In this document: piece by piece, positions 25,646 to 35,183 of the stretch
How positions within the stretch are numbered: position 1 is the stretch's first letter
How the letters are laid out: the number at the start of each line of letters is the position of its first letter
NCBI RefSeq assembly: GCF_900197595.1
Contig: NZ_FZLO01000001.1
Span: 62,001 to 126,000, forward strand
DNA: 64,000 nt
From: Scatolibacter rhodanostii
GTDB lineage: Bacteria; Bacillota; Clostridia; Oscillospirales; Acutalibacteraceae
Direction: 5' to 3'
Notes under the pieces: generated by a model
Told to the model about the DNA's origin: nothing
Seen by the model: the letters and a program-made list of their open reading frames with translations, nothing else
Database searches by the model: none
Translations under genes and position numbers: made by a program

Positions 25646-27100
25646 TTACTTTTCTAAGTTTACGACAATGACTTTTGGGCGGCTCATTGCCTCAATACTG
25701 TAGCGAATGCCTTGTGTTCCCATACCGGAAGATTTAACTCCCAAGAAGGGGAAGTGATCAGGGCCACGTTCGGTTTTGTTATTGAGGTGAACAGTACCTA
25801 CATCTAACTGATTGGCAATGTTGAAAGCGGAATCGATGTTCTTGGTAAAGACGGAGGATTGCAGTCCATATTCAGAACGGTTGGCAATGTCAATACCCTC
25901 TTCCGCATTTTTAATGCGAATCACTGGCAAAACAGGGCCGAAAGGTTCTTCCCATGCAAGGCGCATATCTGTTGTCACCTTATCAAAAAGAGTGGGGTAA
26001 ATTAGGTTGCCTTCTCGCTTGTTGCCGCAAAGCAGCTCAGCGCCTTTTGTGAGGGCATCGTCAATGAGTTCTTGCACAAAGTCAGCGGCTTTTGTATTGA
26101 TAAGGGGAGTTACCTGTACATCTTCATGCGGCATGCCCACTTTTAAAGCTTCTACTTTTTCTTTCAATTTAGCAATCAGTTCATCAGCTACGCTGTCAAT
26201 AACAAGAACACGCTTGACAGCGGTACAGCGTTGACCGGAATAGCTATAAGCTCCTGAAACAATATCTCTGGCTGTTTCGTCTAAGTCAGCATCTTCTAAC
26301 ACGATGGCAGCATCTTTTCCGCCGAGTTCCATCAGTAGGGGAATCATACCGACCTGTTTGGCAATGTGTTTGCCGACAGAAGTGCTGCCGGTAAAGCTCA
26401 CAAAATCAACAAGAGGGTGTTTGACGAGATAATCGCCAATTTCAGAACCTAAGCCCGTAACAGTATTTAGCACGCCGTCAGGAATACCGCCAGCACGGAA
26501 GATTTCAGACATATAAAGGGCGCTGATTGAACCTGAAGTCGGCGGCTTCAAGACAACGCTGTTGCCGGCCATGAGCGCCGGAGCAACTTTGGAAGCCGAC
26601 AGGTTGACTGGATAGTTGAAGGGAGAGATGGCCAGCACAACGCCAAGGGGCACACGGGTGACAATAGAAAAACGTCTTTTGTTAAAACCGGGGAAGTGAT
26701 CCGCTCCAACCATTTCGCCTTCAATGTGTTTGCCTTCATCTGCTGTAAAGTGAATAAAATCAGCGGTACGGTGTACTTCAGATTTCGCAGAAGCAATGTC
26801 TTTTGAAATTTCAACGGACAAAATAGCGGCGATTTCATCTTCATATTCTTCCATTAAATCAGCGCAACGGTGAAGAATTTGCGCTCTAACACTAATGGGT
26901 GTTTCAGCCCATTTCTTTTGTGCAGCTTTAGCAGCTTGAAAGGCTTCGTCTACATCGTCTTTTGAAAAAGACTGAATGAAACCGACTTGGGTGTGATCGG
27001 CCGGACCGAATATTTCTATAGGAGAGTGGGCAGAGGTTTCTTTCCATTGACCATTGACCAAACACCGATAAACATGATTAGCATGAATTTGTTCAAACAT
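25646..27100 (-). CDS. gapN: Non-phosphorylating NADP-dependent glyceraldehyde-3-phosphate dehydrogenase
   Basis: Oxidises glyceraldehyde-3-phosphate directly to 3-phosphoglycerate with NADP, giving NADPH instead of ATP. The aldehyde dehydrogenase fold has 484 residues. Catalytic Cys292 lies in YSGQRCTAVKRV, general base Glu258 in LLMELGGKDA and oxyanion Asn162 in SPFNYPVN. The block GNLIYPTLFDKVTTDMRLAWEEPFGPVLP and the HLNNKTERGPDHFPF segment match the streptococcal GapN subgroup closely. I use the ATG behind AAGGAGA, nine codons inside the longest frame. It is a single gene with its own terminator. Confidence 0.94.
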   Translation of the reverse strand: MFEQIHANHVYRCLVNGQWKETSAHSPIEIFGPADHTQVGFIQSFSKDDVDEAFQAAKAAQKKWAETPISVRAQILHRCADLMEEYEDEIAAILSVEISKDIASAKSEVHRTADFIHFTADEGKHIEGEMVGADHFPGFNKRRFSIVTRVPLGVVLAISPFNYPVNLSASKVAPALMAGNSVVLKPPTSGSISALYMSEIFRAGGIPDGVLNTVTGLGSEIGDYLVKHPLVDFVSFTGSTSVGKHIAKQVGMIPLLMELGGKDAAIVLEDADLDETARDIVSGAYSYSGQRCTAVKRVLVIDSVADELIAKLKEKVEALKVGMPHEDVQVTPLINTKAADFVQELIDDALTKGAELLCGNKREGNLIYPTLFDKVTTDMRLAWEEPFGPVLPVIRIKNAEEGIDIANRSEYGLQSSVFTKNIDSAFNIANQLDVGTVHLNNKTERGPDHFPFLGVKSSGMGTQGIRYSIEAMSRPKVIVVNLEK

Positions 27101-27250
27101 AATTGATGTCTCCTTTTCATGTGGCATCTAAAAATGCGAATCTCTCGCAATTTTGTTATTAATAGAAATACCATAGAAAGCATGTAGATATATGAATAAA
27201 CTATGAATAAATTAAATTTTTGGAGAATGGCACAAAGCTAACTGTTTGAT

Positions 27251-27275
27251 GTGAAGTGAATCATATGATTTTCAC
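27251..27275. promoter_or_regulatory. Palindrome upstream of gapN
   Basis: AATCATATGATT is a perfect 12-bp palindrome inside the looser frame GTGAA ... TTCAC. It lies 150 nt before the gapN start and 108 nt after the convergently oriented lactonase end. It looks like a repressor site; no regulator can be named. Confidence 0.35.
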
Positions 27276-27383
27276 GAAGTGTAGGCAAGCAAAACAAGAT
27301 TAACTGGTAAGAAAATGTACCTATAAAATATATAGTATGCCCCAATTAAAATTTGTGATTATAAAAGCAAGATTCCAAAATAA

Positions 27384-28361
27384 TTATTTTTCTTCAAATG
27401 CCAAGATAGACAGAGGAGAGGGTACAGAAATCTCAAGGTTTAGTTTAGAAAGTGTTGCACGGTCTCTTTCAAAAATAGTTACTTGATGAGAATACTCATT
27501 AGTACAGAAAAGTAAATTATCGTGGAGAATAAAATCCCTGGGCCAGTTGCCACCGCAATCAGTGAAGCTAACGGCGGTTAAAGATTCCCCGTTGACCTTA
27601 AAACAGCCAATCGAATTATGACCTCGATTGGAAACAAACAGATATTGCCCGTCTTCTGAAAGTCGTATAGCTGCTGCAAAGCTCTCGCCGGTGTAATCTT
27701 CAGGCAGACACGAAATCGTATGAAGTAGATGAAGCTTCCCTTTTTCATAAGAAAAAACAGAAATGGTCGATTTCAGCTCATTAGCGCAAAACATGGTTTT
27801 ACCATCTTTTGAAAAAACAACGTGACGAGGGCCGTGGCCGATAGGCGCACTTACCTCTGAAACAAACTGTAAGTTTTTATCATATAGTATAATTTTATCA
27901 AGTCCTAAATCGACAACACAAAGGTAAAGTTTGTCTGGGGTCTCACCGACAAAATGAGTATGTGCTGAACTTTGCCGCTCGGGGTCAACGCTATGACCGC
28001 TATGTTGAATCAAATGGTCAGGTAAGCAAATCAAACTGCCAGAATCATAGTTGGCACAGTATACAGTTCCTTGGTCAACGAGTAAGTGGCAGACTTCCTT
28101 TCCTTTTGTCGGGATAAAATCAGTCTGATTAGAAAGTGTGCCGTCTTTTTCGATTAAAAAAGAAGTCAGGCCGCCATCGTTTTCTTTTGAAATAGCAGCG
28201 AGGGCATAGAGGCAGTTATTTTCTTCAGCAAGATACATCGTTTTTCCGATTGGATAAAAATTCTCTAAATGGCTTTCGCCACTTTCGTTAAAACGATAAT
28301 GATAGATGCCGCCGTTATCTGCGCCTGATGCAATATAAAGTTGGTAATTTTTGTGTGTCAT
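27384..28361 (-). CDS. Lactonase-family seven-bladed propeller protein (6-phosphogluconolactonase-like)
   Basis: A 325-residue beta-propeller of the PF10282 lactonase family (E. coli Pgl type), predicted to hydrolyse a sugar lactone such as 6-phosphogluconolactone. Repeated blade motifs are seen: FCANELKSTISVFSYEKGKLHLLHTI and YLFVSNRGHNSIGCFKVNG, and the conserved stretch IGHGPRHVVFSKDGK near the middle. There is no signal peptide. It stands alone between gapN and the divergent glucokinase gene. Some family members are regulatory or inactive, so the exact substrate is unsure. Confidence 0.85.
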   Translation of the reverse strand: MTHKNYQLYIASGADNGGIYHYRFNESGESHLENFYPIGKTMYLAEENNCLYALAAISKENDGGLTSFLIEKDGTLSNQTDFIPTKGKEVCHLLVDQGTVYCANYDSGSLICLPDHLIQHSGHSVDPERQSSAHTHFVGETPDKLYLCVVDLGLDKIILYDKNLQFVSEVSAPIGHGPRHVVFSKDGKTMFCANELKSTISVFSYEKGKLHLLHTISCLPEDYTGESFAAAIRLSEDGQYLFVSNRGHNSIGCFKVNGESLTAVSFTDCGGNWPRDFILHDNLLFCTNEYSHQVTIFERDRATLSKLNLEISVPSPLSILAFEEK

Positions 28362-28574
28362 CGACTTAGCCTCCTTGAAATTTTAAAATATAAGAGAAAG
28401 AAAGGTTGAAAATGGCAGAGCATTTCTACTTTGGTAGATGATTAGAAATGCAAATTAAAAGAATAAAAATAGACGCAAAAAATTTGTAAATCGAATGGCA
28501 GAAAAGGAAATGTTTATTTAATTTTAATGGATGAAAATCGAATAAGCAATAGATAAAAATTTTTTCAATAGCCG

Positions 28575-28603
28575 TTTACAATAGATAGTTAATTTAGTAT
28601 ACT
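28575..28603 (+). promoter_or_regulatory. SigA promoter of glucokinase/galM
   Basis: TTTACA, 17-nt spacer, TATACT, 43 nt before the glucokinase start. The -10 region runs into the AT-rich TATAATTTAAC. Confidence 0.75.
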
Positions 28604-28646
28604 ATAATTTAACAATAATCTGTATTTACAATTTGGAGGAGTATGT

Positions 28647-29606
28647 ATGCACTATCTTGGAATTGACATTGGCGGCACAAATTTGGTGGCTGGCATTGTA
28701 GATGAAAACTACAAAATTATCGCAAAATTCAGAGCAAAAACGAAAGTCCCCAGTGAACCAGAAGAGTTTGCTGATGATTTGGTCAAAACGGTAAATGGTG
28801 TGCTGAAAGAAGCGAACCTGACACTGAATGATGTACCGTGGGTGGGACTTGGCTGTCCTGGAACCATCAATCCTGTAACAGGTGTTATTGAATTTGCTAA
28901 CAATCTTTACTTCAAAAATGTAGAGCTGCGCAAATTAATGCAAGAAAGATTAGGCGGCAAAGAGATTCTTTTAGAAAACGATGCCAATGCGGCAGCATAT
29001 GGCGAATATATTGCCGGTGCACTAAAAGGTTCTGACAATGCGATGGCAATCACATTGGGAACAGGTCTTGGCGGCGGCATTATTATCAACCATGAGCTCT
29101 ATTCAGGCAGCAACTTTGCCGGCGCAGAATTGGGACATACTGTCATCGTGGCAGGCGGAAAACCTTGCACCTGTGGACGTGACGGCTGTTGGGAGAGTTA
29201 TTCCTCTGCAACAGGATTGATTAAAATCACCAAAGAACATATGAAAGATGCACCTAAGGACTCTGCCCTTTGGACACTCATCGACGGCGATATTAACAAA
29301 GTGAACGGCAGAACTGCTTTTGATGCTATGCGTGCCGGCGATGCCATTGGTCAAGCCGTAGTAGATGAATATATTTATTTCCTTGGTGTCGGTCTGACTA
29401 ACATGATTAATATATTCCAGCCTGATGTTGTTTGCATTGGCGGCGGTATTTGCAACGAAGGTGAAACTTTGCTGGCTCCTTTGCGTGAGTTTGTTGCCAA
29501 AGAGCAATATGCAATGAATTCAGCTAAAAAGACAGTGATTTGTAAAGCTGAGCTAGGCAATGATGCTGGTGTGATTGGTGCGGCTATGTTAGGTGTGAAA
29601 GTGTGA
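28647..29606 (+). CDS. glcK: ROK-family glucokinase
   Basis: Phosphorylates glucose with ATP; 319 residues. The phosphate-binding loop IDIGGTN (6-12) is near the start. Catalytic Asp112 is in LENDANAAAYGE, with LGTGLGGGI (137-144) following. The structural zinc site is His164 in ELGH plus Cys174, Cys176 and Cys181 in PCTCGRDGC. It has no DNA-binding domain, so it is an enzyme and not a ROK repressor. Behind its own promoter and a GGAGGAG site; galM follows after 65 nt, probably in the same transcript. Confidence 0.95.
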   Translation: MHYLGIDIGGTNLVAGIVDENYKIIAKFRAKTKVPSEPEEFADDLVKTVNGVLKEANLTLNDVPWVGLGCPGTINPVTGVIEFANNLYFKNVELRKLMQERLGGKEILLENDANAAAYGEYIAGALKGSDNAMAITLGTGLGGGIIINHELYSGSNFAGAELGHTVIVAGGKPCTCGRDGCWESYSSATGLIKITKEHMKDAPKDSALWTLIDGDINKVNGRTAFDAMRAGDAIGQAVVDEYIYFLGVGLTNMINIFQPDVVCIGGGICNEGETLLAPLREFVAKEQYAMNSAKKTVICKAELGNDAGVIGAAMLGVKV

Positions 29607-29671
29607 GTTGAATCATTACGCGTGTGCGTAGACTAAATTTAATGTAAACAAATTCAGTTTGGGGGTATTTT

Positions 29672-30709
29672 ATGTCCATTCAGAAAAAAACATTTGGCAG
29701 TGCTCTTTCTACTAATGGCGAGATAGACAGTTATGTTTTGACCAATGCTTCAGGTATGACTTTAGAGGTAATTCCTTATGGATGCCGTGTAACCAAGTTG
29801 ATGGTTCCAGATAAAACTGGAAAGCTTGCTGACGTCATTTTAGGGCATGCTACTTTAGAAGAATACAAAAAAGATTTTCAGGGTACCTTTGTAGGGCGTT
29901 ATGCCAACCGTATCGGTGGGGCAGCCTTTGCAATTAATGGAAAGACCTATGCTCTTGAGAAAAATGACGGTGAAAATTCATTGCATGGTGGTCCAACAGG
30001 TTTTGCTCATCAGTTTTTTGATATGATTAGAATGGATGATTCTGAAACACCCTCAATTACATTTGGCCTTGTCAGTGAAGATGGTCATGAAGGTTTTCCT
30101 GGAAAACTGACAGTAAAGGTTACGTATCAGCTGACAGCCGATAATGAGTGGAAGATTCGCTATGAGGCTGAAACGGATAAAGAAACAATATTTAACCCCA
30201 CACAGCATGCTTATTTTAATCTTTCGGGCAATCATGAGCAAGATGTTTTGGATACAGAAATGCAAATTCATGCCGAGAAGACAACGCCTGTATCAGCAGG
30301 TTTGATTCCAACTGGTGAATTGGTACTGGTTGAGAGTACAGCGCTTGATTTTAGAGAAGCAAAGTTAATTGGGCAAGATATTGCTGCAGAAGAACTGAAG
30401 ATGTGCGGCGGATTTGATCATAACTTGTGTGTAGAGGGAAGCGGATTGCGTGAAGCGGCAGTGGCCTATCATCCGGCGAGCGGAAGAGTGTTGCAGGTTT
30501 TTTCGGATATGCCGGGCATTCAGCTTTACACCGCCAATACAGCAGATGGCAAGAACAAAGATGGCAGCCCGATGAAGCCTCATTGTGCATTCTGCTTGGA
30601 AACACAATATTATCCCGATTCGCCTAATCAGAAAGATTTTCCATTTAGTACCCTTAAACCTGGAGAAAAATTTGTTTCTGAAACAGTCTACCAATTCTCA
30701 GTTCGATAA
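29672..30709 (+). CDS. galM: Aldose 1-epimerase (mutarotase)
   Basis: Interconverts alpha and beta anomers of glucose, galactose and related sugars in the cytoplasm. 345 residues with the conserved GRYANRIGGA (75-84), catalytic acid region His105 in SLHGGPTGF, His179 in NPTQHAYFNLSG, and the catalytic base Glu near the C terminus in CLETQYYPDSPNQ. Pairing with glucokinase suggests preparation of free hexoses from the locus's glycosidases for phosphorylation. A terminator follows. Confidence 0.95.
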   Translation: MSIQKKTFGSALSTNGEIDSYVLTNASGMTLEVIPYGCRVTKLMVPDKTGKLADVILGHATLEEYKKDFQGTFVGRYANRIGGAAFAINGKTYALEKNDGENSLHGGPTGFAHQFFDMIRMDDSETPSITFGLVSEDGHEGFPGKLTVKVTYQLTADNEWKIRYEAETDKETIFNPTQHAYFNLSGNHEQDVLDTEMQIHAEKTTPVSAGLIPTGELVLVESTALDFREAKLIGQDIAAEELKMCGGFDHNLCVEGSGLREAAVAYHPASGRVLQVFSDMPGIQLYTANTADGKNKDGSPMKPHCAFCLETQYYPDSPNQKDFPFSTLKPGEKFVSETVYQFSVR

Positions 30710-30713
30710 AGAC

Positions 30714-30744
30714 AAAAGGCGGAGAGAAAATCTCTGCCTTTTTC
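30714..30744 (+). terminator. Terminator after galM
   Basis: AAAGGCGGAGA pairs with TCTCTGCCTTT (one G-U pair) around a short loop, followed by TTTTT. Confidence 0.85.
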
Positions 30745-30845
30745 ATCTATACAGAGACGGAAAAAAGTTTATTGTAAGGGTATTCTGATTTTATCACCTA
30801 ATCACTATTTTGGCTTTGTAGAAAGGGTGGATTCTTAAGGAAGGT

Positions 30846-31262
30846 ATGATCATAAAAATGAAAAAAGAAAAGTCATGCGGCGCTATTATTTACCGCAAAA
30901 AACAAGAAATTGTTGAAATATTGCTAATCTGCCATAAAAAAGGAGGACACTGGAGCTTTCCTAAAGGTCATGTTGAAGCCGATGAAACGGAAATTGAAAC
31001 AGCAAAACGTGAAGTTTTGGAAGAAACAGGACTGCATATCGCGGTTGAAGATCAATTTCGCACGACAATAGGATATACACTGCCGGGAGATGTTTGGAAA
31101 GATGTTGTCTATTTTGCAGCGCAGGTAGTTTCGGGTAAAGAAAAAATTCAAGAAGAAGAAGTGACGGCACTAGGCTGGTTTCCGTTAGAAGAGGCTCTTT
31201 CGAGAATTACCCACGAGAATAGCAGAAAAATTCTAAGAAAATTTATGGACTATCTAGGTTGA
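30846..31262 (+). CDS. Nudix hydrolase
   Basis: A 138-residue Nudix enzyme that hydrolyses a nucleoside diphosphate linked to another moiety. The Nudix box is complete: Gly41, Glu47, Arg55, Glu56, Glu59, Glu60 and Gly62 in GHVEADE ... REVLEETGL. The first part SCGAIIYRK and the GGHWSFPKGH segment resemble diadenosine-polyphosphate hydrolases of the MutT/Ap4A group. The ATG four codons inside (30858) is an equally good start. Monocistronic in appearance; the substrate is unknown. Confidence 0.9.
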   Translation: MIIKMKKEKSCGAIIYRKKQEIVEILLICHKKGGHWSFPKGHVEADETEIETAKREVLEETGLHIAVEDQFRTTIGYTLPGDVWKDVVYFAAQVVSGKEKIQEEEVTALGWFPLEEALSRITHENSRKILRKFMDYLG

Positions 31263-31403
31263 AATTTTCCCTTCAGATAGGTAGGTGCCAAACCGATTTT
31301 CATTCTAATATTAGCAAGAAAAAAATAGAGGATAGTTTGATAATTTTATGATATCTTCTAAAGAAATAGAATTTTACTAGAACAGCATGTTACTTGTTCT
31401 ATA

Positions 31404-31438
31404 AAAAGGCAGCCAAACTTTTGGGTTTGGCTGCCTTT
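31404..31438 (-). terminator. Terminator after aquaporin gene
   Basis: On the minus strand GGCAGCCAAAC pairs with GTTTGGCTGCC around a 5-nt loop, then TTTTTATAG. It is 33 nt past the stop codon. Confidence 0.85.
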
Positions 31439-31470
31439 AGTGTAGTTGGCAAAAATAGTTGATTCTTGTT

Positions 31471-32139
31471 TTAAGCCTTTTTGGTACTGCTGATAAAGCG
31501 ATAGACCAGCGCTGCTAACACACCGCCGACCAAAGGAGCTACAATAAAGACCCAAACAGAGGAGAGCGCATCGCCGCCTACCAATAGTGCCGGGCCAAAG
31601 CTACGAGCAGGGTTAACGGAAGTGCCGGTGAACGAAATGCCTAAGATATGAACAAGAGTGAGAGAAAGTCCAATCACCAAACCGGCAACGGAGCTGTTGC
31701 TCTCTTTTGCTGTCACGCCTAATACGGCAAGCACAAATACAAAAGTCAAAATAATTTCAATGATGAGAGAAGACAAGATATTGCCTTGGTAAAGTCCGTT
31801 GGCGCCAAGACCACTTTCTTTTCCCACAAGAGCCATTAGGGTAGCTGCGCCACCGATGGCTCCCAAAAATTGAGCAATCACATACCCAATAAAGTCTTGC
31901 ACGCTCATGCGGCCGCTTACAAGCATACCGATTGAAACAGCGGGATTAATGTGACAACCGGATACGTTACCGATAGAATAGGCCATAGCGACAATAACCA
32001 AACCAAAGGCCAGCGCTGTCAGCAAATAGCCAGTTCCTTTGTCAGCAGATACACCGACCACCGCCGCTGTTCCACAGGCAAACAGAACAAGAACAAAAGT
32101 GCCAATAAATTCTGATAAATACTTCTTTAGTGCGTTCAT
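31471..32139 (-). CDS. Aquaporin, MIP family
   Basis: Membrane channel of 222 residues with six helices and the two pore motifs SGCHINPAVSIG (near 65) and TSVNPARSFGPAL (near 180). The overall form is closer to water-selective AqpZ than to glycerol facilitator GlpF, since NPARS is followed by SFGPA and GlpF-type insertions are lacking. AAGGAGG stands before the chosen ATG; six codons upstream belong to the leader. A TATAAT box overlaps a palindrome upstream, suggesting repressor control. Confidence 0.9.
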   Translation of the reverse strand: MNALKKYLSEFIGTFVLVLFACGTAAVVGVSADKGTGYLLTALAFGLVIVAMAYSIGNVSGCHINPAVSIGMLVSGRMSVQDFIGYVIAQFLGAIGGAATLMALVGKESGLGANGLYQGNILSSLIIEIILTFVFVLAVLGVTAKESNSSVAGLVIGLSLTLVHILGISFTGTSVNPARSFGPALLVGGDALSSVWVFIVAPLVGGVLAALVYRFISSTKKA

Positions 32140-32249
32140 AAAAATACCTCCTTGCATTATGCAAAAATATGATTAGGGAATGGGGAGTTAAACCCAATCT
32201 GCCAGCAACCATAAATTGTTGTTGTAACTCTGCAAAACCCCTCTTATTA

Positions 32250-32284
32250 AAACTAAACCTACTGGGTTTAGTTTGTAAATTATA
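32250..32284 (-). promoter_or_regulatory. Palindromic operator and -10 box upstream of aquaporin gene
   Basis: AAACTAAACC and GGTTTAGTTT form a 10-bp inverted repeat with a 5-nt spacer. On the minus strand a TATAAT lies at 32284-32279 directly before it, so the repeat would cover the transcription start. No good -35 box was seen. The rest of the 32140-32536 gap holds only the garK terminator. Confidence 0.45.
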
Positions 32285-32488
32285 GCAGAGAAGAAGATAA
32301 AGAAAAGGGGATTATGGAAAATAAAGCACAGAATAGTAAATTATGGATATTTGGCCATGTTTAATAATTTTTTTGCATTAAATTTTATCAATTATTTTAA
32401 GTGTGAAAAAGCTAGGATTCACCGAAAATGTTAGAGTAAAAAATAAAATGAAAGGCTGGTTTGGATAGAGAAAATAGACTATAAACAA

Positions 32489-32518
32489 CAAAAACCCCAG
32501 ATAAAATCTGAGGTTTTT
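32489..32518 (-). terminator. Terminator of the glucarate operon (after garK)
   Basis: On the minus strand AAAAACCTCAGAT pairs with ATCTGGGGTTTTT with one mismatch around a 3-nt loop, 18 nt past the garK stop. The T-rich arm ends the transcript. Confidence 0.75.
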
Positions 32519-32536
32519 GCAATACTTCATTTAATT

Positions 32537-33667
32537 TTAAAATATAGACGAAAAGCGCATAATATTTTTCATTGTAGTAGCAAGGTACTCTTTAGAATAG
32601 GGTTTGATTTTGGGGAAATCCATTGCGACAGCGTTAATGCTGAAAATGGCAGTGACTCCTTTTTCATAAGCTCTTTCACTGCCGGGGGCAATATCACCGA
32701 CAATGGCAATAACAGGTACATTCTGCTTTACGGCTTGTTGTGCCACCCCAATTACTACTTTGCCGCGCAGACTTTGACCATCTATTTTTCCTTCGCCTGT
32801 GAATATCAAATCTGTGTCAGCCAATTGTTCATCAAATTTAACACAGTCCAAAACGGTTTGAATACCCATTTGCAGTTTTGCACCCAAAAAGGCGTAAACC
32901 CCTGCGCCCATTGCACCAGCAGCACCGCCTCCAGATAAAGTAGAAAGGTCTTTGCCTAAATCTTTTTGACAAATTTCGTTTAAATGGCGGAGACCATCGT
33001 CTAATTCTTTAACCATGACTTCATCAGCACCCTTTTGAGGGGCAAAAATATAAGCCGCCCCATTTTCGCCGAACATGGGGTTGTCAATATCGCACATGGC
33101 GGTAATCTTCACATCATGCAGACTAGGCTCAATACCCGAAACATCAATATGATCAATGTCTTTTAGAGTGCCGCCGGTAGGAATAAAATCTTTGCCGTTT
33201 TTGTCGGTAAAACGGACCCCGCAAGCAGCTGCCATGCCGCAGGCTCCGTCATTGGTAGCGCTGCCTCCTAACCCTAAAATAATATGCTTAGCGCCGTTTT
33301 TCACAGCCGCTAATAATAGCTGACCTACTCCATAAGTGGTGGCTGTCAGCGGATTGAGTCTGCCTTCTGCCAGCGGTAAACCGGCACAGCAAGCCATCTC
33401 GATGACAGCAGTTTCACTGTCTGCGAGTAAACCATAGAAGGCTTGCATTTCTTCGCCAAACACACCTTTGACAGAAACGGTTTTCTTTGTGCCGCCTACT
33501 GCAGATAGGAAACAATCAACACTACCTTCACCGCCGTCAGCGACAGGGATACTCACAATTTGAGCATTTGGATAGACGGCTTTGATTTCTTGTTCCATAA
33601 TATGGCAGACTGTGTCAGAAGACATTGTGCCTTTAAAAGAGTCGGGTATCAAAATTACTTTTTTCAT
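32537..33667 (-). CDS. garK: Glycerate kinase (2-kinase type)
   Basis: Phosphorylates D-glycerate, the last step of aldarate breakdown; GarK-type enzymes give 2-phosphoglycerate, which enters glycolysis. 376 residues of the GarK/GlxK family (PF02595). Seen: start KKVILIPDSFKGTMSSD, VADGGEGSVD near 45, LGLGGSATNDGACGMAAACG (about 131-150) and the FTGEGKIDGQSLRGK segment near 290. AAAAGGGAG precedes the ATG. It closes the minus-strand operon garR-aldolase-gudD-gudX, 15 nt after the upstream gene. Confidence 0.95.
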   Translation of the reverse strand: MKKVILIPDSFKGTMSSDTVCHIMEQEIKAVYPNAQIVSIPVADGGEGSVDCFLSAVGGTKKTVSVKGVFGEEMQAFYGLLADSETAVIEMACCAGLPLAEGRLNPLTATTYGVGQLLLAAVKNGAKHIILGLGGSATNDGACGMAAACGVRFTDKNGKDFIPTGGTLKDIDHIDVSGIEPSLHDVKITAMCDIDNPMFGENGAAYIFAPQKGADEVMVKELDDGLRHLNEICQKDLGKDLSTLSGGGAAGAMGAGVYAFLGAKLQMGIQTVLDCVKFDEQLADTDLIFTGEGKIDGQSLRGKVVIGVAQQAVKQNVPVIAIVGDIAPGSERAYEKGVTAIFSINAVAMDFPKIKPYSKEYLATTMKNIMRFSSIF

Positions 33668-33682
33668 TTCAGTATCTCCCTT

Positions 33683-35035
33683 TTATCGCACTAAACAGGG
33701 TTTTTTGTGGTCGAATATCCAGCCGGGCATTAAATACTGCATAGCCATAGCATCATTTCTGTCATGAGTAGGTAAACGTTCGTATAATTTGTTGGCTTCT
33801 TCCACTCGTGCCATGTTTAGGTGAACACCCAATCCTGCGCCTTGCGGAACTTGAATCTTACCGCCAACAATTTGAGGAGTATCTTCTAAAAGATTTTGCC
33901 CATCCTGCCAAATCCAGTGGGTGTCAAGCGGAGCTGGATTTCCAAGAGCAGCAGCACCTGTATGAGCATAAGCGGCCAGCGTAATATCAAAATGATTATT
34001 GGAATGGATACCCCAAGTCAAATTCCATTCTTTTAGGATATGAGACAAAGAAATACTGCCGTCAAATCCCCAAAAGTGAGGGTCGGCTAGAATAATATCA
34101 CAGGCACTTTGGCTGGCGGTGTGATAAAATTGTCGCCAATCTGTGGCAATCATATTGGTTGCCACAGGAAATTGTGTGGCTGATTTAAATTCACGCATAA
34201 TCTCGCGGCTAGAATATCCGGATTCAGGGCCGCAAGGATCTTCTACATAGGTAATGACGTCGTGCATATCTTTACAAAGCCTGATTGCTTCGTTAAGGCT
34301 CCAGGCTCCGTTAGGGTCAATGTTAATTCGTGCGTTAGGAAACTGCTTCTTGATTTGAATCAAGGTTTCCATTTCCACTTCTCCATCTAGAACACCAGCT
34401 TTTAGCTTGAAATTCTCAAAACCGTATTTTTGATGTAAGGCAGAGGCTTCTTCTGTAATACGTTCTGGGGTTAAAATTTCTTCTCGACGAAGGCGGAACC
34501 ATGGGTCACTGCTATTGCTTTCGTCCAAATAAGGGAATTCTCCCGCTGGACACTTGTTTTTATCAGAAACATAAAACAAATAGCCAAGCATTTCAACTTC
34601 GTCACGTTGCTTGCCTTCTCCCAACAATTGGCACATAGGTACATTTAGATATTGTCCCAGTAAATCTAACAAAGCACATTCAACGGCCCATTCACTTTTA
34701 ACAACAAATTGTAGCTTAGCAATGTCGAGAGTTTGAATGCCCTCGCCGTCATCTTGGGCGGCAGGCCGCATCTGTCGGTGAATATTTTGAAGAATTTGTT
34801 TGTAGCAGGCAATGGGTTGTCCTTCTACCAGTGTCCTCATACTATTTAAACTATTGTTGGTATGCTCGCCTCCATGAATTTCACCGATACCGGTATGGCC
34901 GGCATTGTCATGAAGAATAACAAGATTTCTCGTAAAATAAGGTGCATGCGCACCACTCAAAGTCATAAGCATGCTGTCATAGCCTGCGACAGGGACAACT
35001 TGCATTTTTGTAATAATGGGGGAATCAAAAGCCAT
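33683..35035 (-). CDS. gudX: Glucarate dehydratase-related protein (second copy)
   Basis: Enolase-superfamily protein of 450 residues that should dehydrate glucarate or a close aldarate to 5-keto-4-deoxyglucarate. The metal and catalytic residues appear intact: FKLKAG (catalytic Lys), NIDPNGAW (Asp), YVEDPCG (Glu), TNMIATDW (Asn) and WGIHSNNHFD (catalytic His). It is more diverged from E. coli GudD than the neighbouring copy. E. coli also has a GudX next to GudD, so the symbol is given by analogy of arrangement. I use the ATG behind AGGAGTG, ten codons inside the longest frame. The activity of this copy is uncertain. Confidence 0.85.
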   Translation of the reverse strand: MAFDSPIITKMQVVPVAGYDSMLMTLSGAHAPYFTRNLVILHDNAGHTGIGEIHGGEHTNNSLNSMRTLVEGQPIACYKQILQNIHRQMRPAAQDDGEGIQTLDIAKLQFVVKSEWAVECALLDLLGQYLNVPMCQLLGEGKQRDEVEMLGYLFYVSDKNKCPAGEFPYLDESNSSDPWFRLRREEILTPERITEEASALHQKYGFENFKLKAGVLDGEVEMETLIQIKKQFPNARINIDPNGAWSLNEAIRLCKDMHDVITYVEDPCGPESGYSSREIMREFKSATQFPVATNMIATDWRQFYHTASQSACDIILADPHFWGFDGSISLSHILKEWNLTWGIHSNNHFDITLAAYAHTGAAALGNPAPLDTHWIWQDGQNLLEDTPQIVGGKIQVPQGAGLGVHLNMARVEEANKLYERLPTHDRNDAMAMQYLMPGWIFDHKKPCLVR

Positions 35036-35183
35036 ATAGACACTCCTATCTCTATTGTAAATCATAGCAAATTATGAGCTTTTTATCAAATAGTAGGTTG
35101 ATAAAGGCAGTCTAATAGAATGAGAGGCTGGCAAACAATATGTTTTGTCCGCCAACCTTCTTTTAGACTGTTAAAATCAATTA

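Noticed and set aside
27181-27383. Small gene between gapN and the lactonase
   Set aside because: No open frame with a ribosome site; only a palindrome is present.
29103-29507. 134-codon minus-strand open frame inside glucokinase
   Set aside because: Antisense shadow of a complete ROK gene; no ribosome site or conserved motif.
32140-32536. Riboswitch upstream of the aquaporin gene
   Set aside because: Only a short operator-like palindrome and a -10 box are visible; no known aptamer consensus was recognised.
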